From the NCBI GenBank assembly GCA_949775045.1, contig OX459099.1, positions 6,035,937 to 6,099,936 of the forward strand: a DNA stretch of 64,000 nt, read 5' to 3'. Below the pieces are notes generated by a model. It had not been told where the DNA came from, did no database searches, and was given only the letters and a program-made list of their open reading frames with translations. Shown one piece after another: positions 34,048 through 44,500 of the stretch. Position 1 is the stretch's first letter. Every line of letters starts with the position of its first letter. This stretch comes from Metridium senile. Lineage: Eukaryota; Cnidaria; Anthozoa; Actiniaria; Metridiidae. The position numbers were made by a program, and so were the translations under genes.

Positions 34048-34500
34048 AATGGAAACTAGCGAGTAAACTAGTATAGGCTACGTCGGTGTTTGATATAAAC
34101 GATAGGTAATGTTAAAATAAAAAATAAATAAATCACTTTTTTAACGTCTCCGATGTATTTAGCCAGTGGCTAATTGGGGAGACTCAGACACACACTCACT
34201 ACCTCTACGTTAATTATTTTGCACACAACACAGCTCACATGTTCATTTTTGTGGAGGGAGGAAAACCGGATAACCCGGATAACCCTCGTGGCATAGGAGA
34301 GAAGAACACATCAAACAAACTCAACTCACATATAATCCATGCCCGAGCCGGGACTCGAACCTGGACCACAGCGGTGAGAGGCCAGCGATTTAACCGCTAG
34401 GCCACCCATGCCATGTTATGAAATTTATACACCGTAAAAAATGTTGACTTAACTTTACTGACGTCGTTTCGAGCTTTAGCACTTCGTAGGAGTAAAAGAA
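34048..34500 (-). repeat. Penelope-type repeat with degenerate hammerhead motif, interrupted by a SINE
   Basis: Sequence shared with 15770-15880, 35640-35850 and 43950-44215: AAACTAGCGAGTAAACTAGT, GTCGGTGTTTGATATAAACG, ATAGGTAAT, then ACACCGTAAAAAATGTTGAC and a GAGCTTTAG block. Here the core is mutated (CTACGA for CUGANGA). A SINE sits inside it at 34115-34412 with ATGTTA on both sides. Confidence 0.7.
34115..34412 (-). mobile_element. tRNA-derived SINE, full length
   Basis: On the minus strand the head is tRNA-like: A box TGGCCTAGCGG and B box GGTTCGAGTCC spaced as in a tRNA gene, within about 72 bases (34341-34412). A tRNA-unrelated body follows (GTGTGTCTGAGTCTCCCCAA, AATTAGCCACTGGC) and an A/T-rich tail (ATTTATTTTTTATTTT). 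The 6-bp direct repeat ATGTTA flanks it (34109-34114 and 34413-34418). Transcription would be by RNA polymerase III. Confidence 0.85.
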
Positions 34501-34819
34501 ACTAAATTGGTTTTATTCCATCGTTAAATAAGGTTTATTATCATTTATTATTATAGAAACCTGTACTTGTATTTCTGTTAATAAAACTGTTTAGATTTAG
34601 AACTCTAAATATTTGAAGTTGTTAGCGCATATCTTAGACAAAATGTTTTAATTAAGTTGATACAAAACAATCAGATGTTTGATTAAAATTGTATTGCCAT
34701 TTAAGACTGTTTTGATCAGTCTAGCTCTTGTTTTTCCTCTGTCTCCTTTCAGAAAAGGTTTTCGTTAATTGGTATTTCGTTGAGGAGAAGTCAGTTTGTT
34801 GGCGGAGGGGGGTGGGGGC

Positions 34820-35242
34820 ATAAATCAAGCTATCTTTAACCCCCTCCCCCCGGGATATAGATATAAAACAAGTTATCTATAGCCCCCTCCCCCACGGGAT
34901 ATATACATAAATCAAATTATCTATAACCCCTTCCCCCACGGGATATAGACATAAAGCAAATTAACTATAACCCCCTCCCCCACGGGATATAGACATAAAT
35001 CAAGTTATCTATAACCCCCTCCTCCACGGGATATAGACATAAATCAAGTTATCTATAACCATAACCCCTTCCCCCACGGGATATAGACATAAATCAAATT
35101 ATCTATAACCCCCTCCCCCACGGGATATAGACATAAATCAAGTTATCTATAACCCCCTCCTCCACGGGATATAGATATAAATCAAGTTATCTATAACCCC
35201 CTCCCCCCGGGATATAGACTTACATGTAAACCAAGTTATCTA

Positions 35243-35283
<41 letters not shown>

Positions 35284-35300
35284 CGGATATAGTTATAAAA
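34820..35300 (+). repeat. 44-bp C-rich minisatellite with poly-C run
   Basis: About eleven copies of a unit with TATAACCCCCTCCCCCACGG and GATATAGACATAAATCAAGT, ending in a run of about 35 C at 35247-35280. The minus strand has repeated GGGGG tracts per unit, so guanine quadruplexes are plausible. Confidence 0.93.
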
Positions 35301-35639
35301 CAAGTTATCTATAAAGTAAAAAGAAAAGTTCGTCCTTTGTGGTGAAGCGGTGATAGTTCACTGTTCGGCCCACGCGCACAACGGTTCTTAAAAGTGATTA
35401 ACAACAACAATCACTGCAGCACATCAACAAAAAAAAAAACAATATATTCCTGCTTGGCTGCACGTCAAACACGACTTTGGTCTTACCCGTTGAAGAAAAA
35501 GAGAAATAATATGTATATATGAATATAAAATATGATGAAAAGAAGGCTTACGAACTGTTCGTGTTATTGAATGACAATTATAAGTACAGTACATGCTGAA
35601 TCAGTGTTTCTAAGGAGACAAATGGTGTCGAAATGTTTA

Positions 35640-35850
35640 AGGTAAAACTATACTGATATAAAAGATAGGTAATAGAATGAAATTTGTAACACAGGAAAAA
35701 ATGATGACGAAGGGCTAAAGCTCGAAACGTCAGTAAAGTTAAGCCAACATTTTTTTACGGTGTTACAAATTACATTATATTACCTATCGTTTATATCTCA
35801 AACACCGACGCAGCCTATACTAGTTTACTCGCTAGTTTTCATTTATATAT
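35640..35850 (+). repeat. Penelope-type repeat, plus-strand copy
   Basis: Contains TGATGACGAAGGGCTAAAGC followed by TCGAAACGTCAGTAAAG, then GTTACAAATT and the TATCGTTTATATCTCAAACACCGACG block. The 5' arm of the hammerhead is lost (AAAAA instead of UUUAC), so this copy should be inactive. Confidence 0.65.
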
Positions 35851-36730
35851 ATAAAAGAGCTAAATTTAACTGAACAATTGATATTTATATCATTTGATGT
35901 CAAATTATAGCTATAGATATATGTAGTAAAAGTTTTTCTTGTTGCTCACAATTTGCATCTTCGGTGTTATGCTCGGGGAACGTGAGCCGCAAATCCGGCT
36001 TCTTCACCGCACGGTACTGCCTAATATTATTAATATTTTGATGTAGATCGGGCTAGGTTAGCAAAACATCCGTGTAAAACTTAGATATCATACTGACAAA
36101 AACTAGAAAACATCAAAAGAAGTCAGTCAAATATCGAACGGAAAAGTCAGAAAAACATAAAAAAGCCGGTCAGTCAAATATTTATTAACTCAGAAAACAT
36201 CGGCTAGACTTAGAAGTAGAAAATATCGAGTCGGAACTAAAGCCACTGAGAAAAAGGCCAACAATATTTATATTGTGAAATATGCTAGGCAGATCTAGTG
36301 AATTACGTTGGTGTTGCTATAGAAACAATGGAAGATAAAATGGTAACATGCAAAAATGTATAGGATTAATATTCGAATGATCAATGTTAATCATGAAAAA
36401 ATGATCGAAATGTCCATCAGATTCTTCCGTGCGATGTAACATTCCCCATTTGAACCGGAGTAACATCGGAAATGTCAGTAAGTAACAATTTTTCGTTGTT
36501 AACTTTATAAAGTAACATTTTTTTAAAGAATGTAAAAGCTATCATTTTAGAATTCAAAGAATCAGTGAAACAACAAGTGTTGCAATTGTTGAAGTTAACA
36601 TTATAAAATGAGTCCTTCGTATGTGAAATGTCATTAAGCAACACGTTTTTGAGTTATAAAAATCACTGACATTTTGAAACCCAAAGTACAGAACACAACA
36701 ACACTTTTATGTCAGTGATAAACACTGCTA
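35851..36730. other. intergenic, no gene recognised
   Basis: Repeated GTCAG/AAAACATC strings at 36090-36220 are weakly tandem. Short minus-strand frame at 36417-36644 has no domain or splice support. Confidence 0.45.
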
Positions 36731-36978
36731 GAGCAAAAGCACTATATCCATGAAAGAAAATCAAATTGTTATTGTGTAATAGTTCTTATTTAGTGACTAT
36801 TAGTCACTATCAAAGACAAGTAAAGTTTTTTTTTTTTTAAAGTAAAGTTGTAATGAGGTATTGTTTCCATTTGTATTTGATGTTTCTGGTTGAGTGATAC
36901 TGACTAAATAGTCACTAAATAAAAACTATTAGTTAGTAACTATTTTGTTTTTATTTCATGGTTTTATTGTTTTTGCTC
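36731..36978. mobile_element. TA-flanked MITE, family D
   Basis: 248 bp; GAGCAAAAGCACTATATCCATGAAAG at the left and its imperfect complement at the right, TA at both borders, interior TTTAGTGACTATTAGTCACT. Same family as 14682-14907. Confidence 0.87.
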
Positions 36979-38289
36979 TAGTGTAGTATAATAAGTTACT
37001 ACGTTTACAATATTAATAAAAGTAATTAACGTTATTTAATTCAAAATAGAAATATCTCGGGTTTTTTTTAAAGTTTATTAAAGGTACTTGACAGTACAAG
37101 TAGGTGTGACATTCAACAGCAAGTGGGTAATCCTTGTCTTTGTATTTGCATAATGTACAGTACAAAGGACCCGGAAGATGTTTTTTTCTAACGGTGATAA
37201 AAGGCGAAATGTAGAAGAAGACAAAAACAGAAAAAACTGAATGGTCAGAACACTTGATTAACTATACACTTTCAACTTTACACTTCGATTGCTCCGATTG
37301 GTTGGGAGTTCTAATATCATTGATCAGTGTGCCTACGGATCGATCTAGAAACATTCGGAAACATCTGCAGTTGAAAGAACCAGTGATATATATTGTGCAT
37401 TATTGTGCATGACTGAGTAGAAGAGAATTTGCTTGAACATCAATATTATATGAATACACTGACCGACAACAAAATGACGATCATTTGAAGTGGTCAATCA
37501 TTAAGGTAAATGCATCGACAAGTTGGACATCATATATTGTCGTTTATTGTTCGTTTAATATCCTATAAAGTGTTCATTTGAATGCTATCTGGTTAGTCAA
37601 TATGGACAAAACAGGACATGTATATATTCACCGCCGAAGGAAGGAGCTTATCAGTATGTTAGTGTGTATCTTATCAAAATGTCATGTTTATTCAACACTG
37701 GTTTAAAGCTTTTCTTGCTTCTCCGAGTGATGGAAGAGTATTTAACTTTCCTCTCGACAAAAAGACATTAAGGATTTTTGACATTTGTTAATGGATATTC
37801 ATGCATATATGTATGTGTTCTTCATGGTTTGGCGTTTCACTTCTATAGTACCATGACATTGTCAGAGTTTTCTTTTTCTTTTCGCGTTCTTCCTTTATCT
37901 TCTTCTTGAATCGAACCTGACAATACTAAGTATTACATTATTTTATTATTTCATTTTTGCGTTTTTCATCTGAGCGAAACTTGAGAGCATCACATAATGT
38001 TTCTGTTTATTAACATTGTGAATTATTATCACTATATCCAGCCGTCACATTCAAACTGGTTTTTGTTATATCGTTGTGTGCTTACATCTTCTAGCTTCTT
38101 GGCTAGTTTGTCTTCCGTCGTTATTGTGTGCGTTTTTGTCCAGTGCTTTGTTTTTGTTCGTCTTTTTGTGTGTGTCTTGTTCATTTTTAGTAAATTGCTT
38201 GTTGACATAGGTTTTTTTTAAATCCTTATTTCATTGTCATTTTTTCTCTCCTAGTGTTTAAATCTCTTCCTCTTTTTTCCAATCTTTTC
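36979..38289. other. AT-rich region upstream of the GPCR, no gene recognised
   Basis: No conserved frame. It may contain the promoter and 5' untranslated exon of the GPCR, because a splice acceptor-like site precedes the coding exon. Confidence 0.45.
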
Positions 38290-38373
38290 TCGTTCTTATG
38301 TTCGTTTGTCTGTCTGTGGGTTTGTTTGTTTGCTATAGCGCTGGTCTGTGTGTTCATTGTTTATTTGTCTGTT

Positions 38374-38428
<55 letters not shown>

Positions 38429-38490
38429 GTGTGTGTTTGTTCGTTTATTTATCTGTGTGTTTGTTTGTGTACATGTTTGTTTGTTGGTTG
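38290..38490 (+). repeat. degenerate (TGTC)n / (TGTT)n microsatellite
   Basis: CTGTCTGTCTGTCTG runs and TGTGTGTTTGTTCG variants just upstream of the GPCR exon. Frames of repeated Val-Cys-Leu are artefacts. Confidence 0.95.
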
Positions 38491-38604
38491 ACTTCTCGGC
38501 TAAATTTCTTATCCTTTTTCAGGTTACAAGTCCACACCCACAGACAATGAACACCCACTAATCCAGCATTGACGTCAATAGTGATTAGTCCCAGTACGTA
38601 TTCA

Positions 38605-39516
38605 ATGGGTACATCACAAAACTGGACCTGTATGTTATGGACACTGACTTCTAACCACGCTAAATACGACAAATTATACAACGATACAGCGATTGCTACA
38701 TGTGTTATCAACGGTTTGCTTGCACTGCCCACTATAGGCCTGAACGGTCTCATTATCATCACTATAATCAAAACAAAGTCCTTACGAAGTGCATCCAACT
38801 GGTTTCTAGGCAACCTAATGTTAACAGACCTGCTCATGGGCTTATGCGGACAGCCGCTGTACATACTAGCTCGAATCTGGAATCTGAAAGGTTTTGAGGT
38901 GTTGTGCGGACTGGGCATTACTGAACGTTTTTTTGCTAATACATTACCGTTGACTCTAATGTTTACACTGACAGTATCAAGTCTTGATAGGTATTTAGCT
39001 ATACGACTAATGCTGCAATATCGGGTCAAGATGACGTCATTCCGTGCAATAATGATGATTATTGTCTTATGGTTGTTTGCTATACTGTGTGGTTGTCTGC
39101 TTATTGTCTTTGGACCAAGTGGCTTCACGATCTTTCTAGGAGTTACTTTTCTCGTTTGTTTAATAGTGACTTTCATCGCGTATTTCAAGGCGTTTCATGG
39201 GTTAAAGCGTCATCAGAACCAAGTCAGCACCTCTGAGAACCTCACATGTATCAATGTAAAGAAATATCAACGATCATTCACGACAATGCTGTTTGTGTTT
39301 TTACTTCAGCTAATCTTTTATACACCAGTTATCTTGTCCAAGTTTATCATAGCTCACGATTACACTGGTACCAATTGTTTCACTATGATATTCATCACCG
39401 ATACTATTATCTACGTCAATGCTACTCTAAACCCTGTGTTCTTTATATGGAGAATGAGAGACGTGCGACGGGCGTGTAAAAGAACAATAAAAAAGATGCT
39501 AAAAACACAACAATAG
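38605..39516 (+). CDS. rhodopsin-class (class A) G protein-coupled receptor, single coding exon (303 aa)
   Basis: Seven-transmembrane receptor of unknown ligand. Start ATG at 38605; the next upstream in-frame codons lack a Met and 38505-38520 (TATCCTTTTTCAG) looks like a splice acceptor, so a 5' untranslated exon probably lies upstream. Two N-glycosylation sites (NWT, NDT) in the short N terminus. Conserved residues: N47 in helix 1 (GLNG), D75 in helix 2 (LMLTDLL), C101 before helix 3, the DRY motif as D128-R129-Y130, P241 in helix 6, NP at 276-277 in helix 7 (NPVFF, not NPxxY). The helix 6 CWxP is reduced to FYTP. Basic C-terminal tail (RRACKRTIKKMLK). The pattern is typical of cnidarian expanded GPCRs; ligand type cannot be called. 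Confidence 0.85.
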   Translation: MGTSQNWTCMLWTLTSNHAKYDKLYNDTAIATCVINGLLALPTIGLNGLIIITIIKTKSLRSASNWFLGNLMLTDLLMGLCGQPLYILARIWNLKGFEVLCGLGITERFFANTLPLTLMFTLTVSSLDRYLAIRLMLQYRVKMTSFRAIMMIIVLWLFAILCGCLLIVFGPSGFTIFLGVTFLVCLIVTFIAYFKAFHGLKRHQNQVSTSENLTCINVKKYQRSFTTMLFVFLLQLIFYTPVILSKFIIAHDYTGTNCFTMIFITDTIIYVNATLNPVFFIWRMRDVRRACKRTIKKMLKTQQ

Positions 39517-39852
39517 CTAGTCCATTTAATCAAGAATAGTACTGTAAATATCCTGAATAGTTAGGTTCAAAAATGACACTTTCTAAATCTCTGATCACTT
39601 TCTGATTTGTGATTAGTTAGAAGTAGAAAACCGACGTTCTTTCGCGAGTTCATTCCCCCGTTAACTGAAGGGGGAGCGAAAAAACTAGGCTAATGTAGAA
39701 AGATCAAATAAGTCGTCAATCTTATTTTCACCAAAATCAGTTCGAATTGGCGCAGTTACGTCGCAATTTCTGTTCAAAGTTTTATATCATATACTGTAAA
39801 TAACAACGCCAAGAAATCCACTGTATGAAACATACACCGAATCGAAATATGG

Positions 39853-39977
39853 CGTCCAATTTTAAAAACTCAGTATTGTTCATGACTGGCTAGCCTCGTA
39901 TACATGTAAAAACACTATTGTGTTTCAACGTGAACACGAGGCTAGGCAGTCAAGAACAATAGTTTTAAAATTGGACG
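39853..39977. mobile_element. palindromic MITE (CGTCCAATTTTAAAAAC ends)
   Basis: About 125 bp, arms of about 50 bp containing CAATTTTAAAAACTCAGTAT and CTAGCCTCGT with imperfect complements. Lies 340 bp downstream of the GPCR stop. Confidence 0.78.
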
Positions 39978-40009
39978 TTATATTTTTATTCGGTCTATAC
40001 GCGTGGCGT

Positions 40010-40235
40010 CATTACGCTGTATTACGCGTGACGTCATCGTGTTGTATTTGCATATGACGTCATATATTGCACTTAATTACGTGAATATAGATGTCGATCT
40101 TAAACTATTTGACTTATTTATAGCATGTGACGTCATTACTTTGTCTTACCTATGTGACGTCAATGTATTGTCATTTTGAGTATGACGTCACATACGGTCT
40201 GACTTCATTGAGTGTATTAACGTGTGACATCAGTG
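40010..40235. promoter_or_regulatory. cluster of TGACGTCA (CRE-like) palindromes
   Basis: Five exact TGACGTCA octamers at 40029, 40055, 40128, 40155 and 40183, plus degenerate CGTCATTA and TGACATCA copies. TGACGTCA is the consensus CREB/ATF site. The spacing is irregular (26-73 bp), so it could be a decayed minisatellite or a real regulatory cluster near the GPCR. Confidence 0.5.
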
Positions 40236-40479
40236 GTGCTGTAACGATCATCTATATATTAATTATATGAAATTATCTCGATATTTTTTTTTTCTATTCA
40301 TGTATAAAATACTTCAATATGTTTTTCTATCCATTATGTAATTAGTCTAGTAATGGGATGAGCTTTTTTTGGAAACTGAAATAAAAATGGATTTTATTTG
40401 GTATTAAATGTTTATTGAAGTCTTATCTACCTAGTGACAAGTAAGAAATGCTACTATTCTATAAGATGTAAAGAACTTC

Positions 40480-40915
40480 CTATACAACATTTATCTTTGA
40501 ATCAGTCTTACAAGTAACCATGGTAGTATAGTTTTATCAAGGTAAAGATTGACACTATCTACACTACTAATATTACCCAAGCTATACATTTATCTTTGAA
40601 TCAGTCTTACAAGTAACCATGGTAGCATAGTTTTGTCATGGTAAAGATTGACACTATATCTACACTACTAATAAACAGTATTACCCAAGCTATACATCTA
40701 TCTTTGAATCAGTCTTATACAAGTAATATAACCATGGTAGCATAGTTTTATCAAGGTAAAGATTGACACTATCTACACTACTAATATTACCCAAGCTATA
40801 CATTTATCTTTGAATCAGTCTTACAAGTAACCATGGTAGCATAGTTTTGTCATGGTAAAGATTGACACTATCTACACTACTAATATTACCCAAGCTATAC
40901 ATTTATCAGTCTAGT
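40480..40915 (+). repeat. minisatellite with units of about 100-108 bp, four copies
   Basis: Units begin TTATCTTTGAATCAGTCTTAC and end TATTACCCAAGCTATACAT. Copies start near 40486, 40587, 40695 and 40800, with a truncated fifth. Confidence 0.9.
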
Positions 40916-41199
40916 TCAATTCTTCTCAAGACGGCTCGAGTCTTCTCGTCAATGAGTTATGGGAAGTTCATTTTGTTAAAATACCTTTAAGACAGAGCCT
41001 TGTCGTCGAAGAGTTAACAAAGGTTTTTAGTATTGACAAAGCAGCGGGAAGTAGACAAGGTCTTTTCGTTTAAGAGTTTGCAATTGAGATAACAATTGAG
41101 TTAACAATGATAGAGTAGTTGATAAAGCAACAAATAGTTTGCGTTGTTCCAAGTAGACGGGGTCTTCTCGTTCAAGAGCTAGCTAACAAAGATTTGGTA

Positions 41200-41335
41200 G
41201 AGTACAAACACTAAAAGTGTGCAACATAAATACCACTAAATACTGCTAAATTATGCAAATTCTTTTGTTTTCTATTGTTTACACTATTTAGTGGTAAATA
41301 GTACAAAGTATTGCACACTTTTAGTGTTTGTACTC
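41200..41335. mobile_element. TA-flanked MITE, family A copy 2
   Basis: 136 bp, nearly identical to 10340-10480 except for a 5-base internal deletion, TA at 41198-41199 and 41336-41337. High identity implies recent activity. Confidence 0.9.
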
Positions 41336-41502
41336 TATGTTTCACAACAGCGGAAAGTTAGTTTTGCTTGAGACAGGGTCTGCCCACATTAAAGGTGTTA
41401 ACAACGATTTGTTTTGCTTTTTACAACAGCGGAAAAGTTCATTATGTTTGAGACAAAGTACGTCTTCTCGTCAACTGGTTCAGTACAAAAGGATTCAGAA
41501 TC

Positions 41503-44500
41503 TCACAAAGTGGTGGTAAGTTCTTCGTCGTCGTCAAAAGCTTCGTTAATTTGTGTTGTCGTCGCATTGTCTTGTGGATTGGTTCGTGTTTCGTTACTCA
41601 GTGATTCATACTGTGGGTTTATAATATCAAGAGACTTATATTCGGCACGGCTACCGTCGTCCTTTGCGGTACAAACAGGACCATCATCCTTCACGGTTTG
41701 ATTAGCAATCCCATCATCAATGGCGTCTGCTATTGAATAGTAAGCCTCTGAGTAAGCACCTTCATCCTCTGCGTTACTAGCAGTACCATCATCCTTTGCG
41801 GTGGTAGCATTACCATCATCCTTCGCGGTTTGAGGTACCCCATCATCCTTTATGGTTTGATAACCAGCATCATCCATCTTTACATAGTAAGGACCATCAT
41901 CCTTTGGGGTCTCATCATCCTTCGTAGTACTAGCAGTACCATCATCCTTTGCGGTGGTAGCATTACCATCATCCTTCGCGGTTTGAGGTACCCCATCATA
42001 CCTTATGGTTTGATAACCAGCATCATCCATCTTTGCATAGTAAGGACCATCATCCTTTGGGGTCTCATCATCCTTCGTAGTACTAGCCGTACCGTCATCC
42101 TTCGCGACCTGATATAAATTAGAACCACCATCCTTTGCGGCCTGATCTGAATGAATACCATCATCCCTTGTAGTATTAGCCGTACCGTCATCCTTTGCGC
42201 TCTGATCGGAATTAGAACCACCACCCTTTGCGGCCTGGTTGGAATGAGTACCATGATCCTCTACGGTGTTTACTTGACCGTTGCTATGGTTGGTGGAGTT
42301 GATTGATTTGTATCCTGACGACCCTTCATGGTGTTGGTTTACTGCAGCCCCTTGGTTAACGATACCACCACAAGCATGACAAGTACCATTACCATTCACT
42401 ACCACTACTGGTACTGGTACTGCATTAGATCGTCCATTCACTACTGGTACAGTAGGACCACCATTACTGGCCATCCTGGTGTATTGGATAGTACTAATGA
42501 TACGCTTTTTCTTTCGGTTCTATATACAACAACAAACCAGTAACTATTAGGTGACATACCACCTGGGCCAACCTTTGAATGATTGGATGATGATGATGAT
42601 GATGATGAAGATGATCATGATGATCATGATGATGGTGGTGGTGGTTACGATAATTGAAGTCAATTCAAACAGCCCAACAATACGACTATATATGTTCAGT
42701 CAAGATGCTCAAATGTGCATGCTTATTTTTGAATTTACTAAAAATATTACCAAAGTTGTAACTACAGTTAAAGTGCACAGACAAATAAATGATGTCTAAA
42801 CCCTGGTTCACACTAGAGAAAAAAGCATATTTAAACAAAAGCAACATACGCAGACTCAGTTGAACTTTGCTTATTAGCCGAACTGTCTTTTCTCACACGT
42901 AGTAGATAAATGTTTCACTGAGTCTGCGTATGTTGCTTAATTTATGCTTATGTCGCTAGTGATAATGCTTATGCTTATGTCGCTAGTGTGAACCAGGCTT
43001 AAAAGCTTCTTCAATCTCGGGTGCAAGTAAAACTGCATGAGTAAAACCGACTGTTTTGAAAACTACAAGAAAAGGAAAAGTTTTCATTTCATTTTCAATA
43101 TATCATGTGTGAGCATGATCGAGGAAACCCGAAGGATTCCCGCGCATCTCACCACAGGAATCCCGTCTATCCTAGAGCTGCATTGCTTATTAAGACAGTG
43201 TTAAGAATGTTACCTTGGAAGGTCCCCATAAAGCTTGACATGCTCGAACGGTTGCCAGAAATGAGATACTTAATAGCATTGCTGATATAAGCACGATAGT
43301 TCCTATCATTACGGCTGTGTCGGAATTCTTACAGCTACCTGGAATATTACATTATCATTAGTGAACAATATAAGGGGGCTTTCATATATTTATGTATGGG
43401 GGAGGGGGGAGGTCGGCAAAATCACCGATTGTCTTTTCCATATAATACCCAACCCCCCTTCCTGGTTGGCAAAGTATCATAACTCCACTATATTTCGTCC
43501 AGTTTTTTCTAAACCCCTTTAAAACAGCATACAATTTAGCTATATAGCTTCCGAAAATAACGTAACCCCCCTCAATATTGCCACCCCCCATACACTAATA
43601 AATGAACCCCCTATTAAGCTTCCGAAAATAACGTGATCCCCCTCAATATTGCCCCCCCATACACTAATAAATGAACCCCCTATTAAGCTTCCGAAAATAA
43701 CGTGATCCCCCTCAATATTGCCACCCCCCATACACTAATAAATGAACCCCCTATTAAGCTTCCGAAAATAACGTAGCCCCCCCTCAATATTGCCCCCCCT
43801 CCCCCCATACACTAATAGATGAAAGCCCCCTTAGTGAACAATCACTCGCCGCAGCGATTAGTGGATTTCGAGGCATATAACCGAGGCAAAGTCGAGGTCA
43901 GGTTTTACCAATATTTATTGAGTCTGCATGACGGTAATATTAAACATACATATGGAAACTAGCAAGTAAACTAGTATAGGCTGCGTCGGTGTTTGATATA
44001 AACGATAGGTAATATAATGAAATTTATAACACCTTCGTCGGAGCTTAAAAAAATAGTTTATTTAAAATAGAAACTAGCGAGTAACTATTCTAGGCTTTGT
44101 CGGTGTTTGATATAAGCGATAGGTAATATGATAAAATTTGTAACACCGTAAAAAATGTTGACTTAACTTTACTGACTTTTCGAGCTTTAGCCCTTCGTCG
44201 GAGTAAAAAGCGTGTGAAACGCTAGCAATATTGTCAATTTACGGAAAACAAGACGGCTCAATGAGCGTCTACTTGTCCTATATATGCATGCCTTGTTATC
44301 TTGACCAAACGATAGACCTATAGGCAAAGTAAACCTAGACTGGTACTACCACAGGTAGTCCGAGTAATAAGGGTGGATACAGGGGTGAAGTGGGTCACAT
44401 GACTTCTGACCCCCACCCCCTTGGAGAAGGCTTTAAAAAAAGAGATAAGAATAATGTATACGATAAGAACTACAGTGAAACCCCTCTATACCGGACCCTC

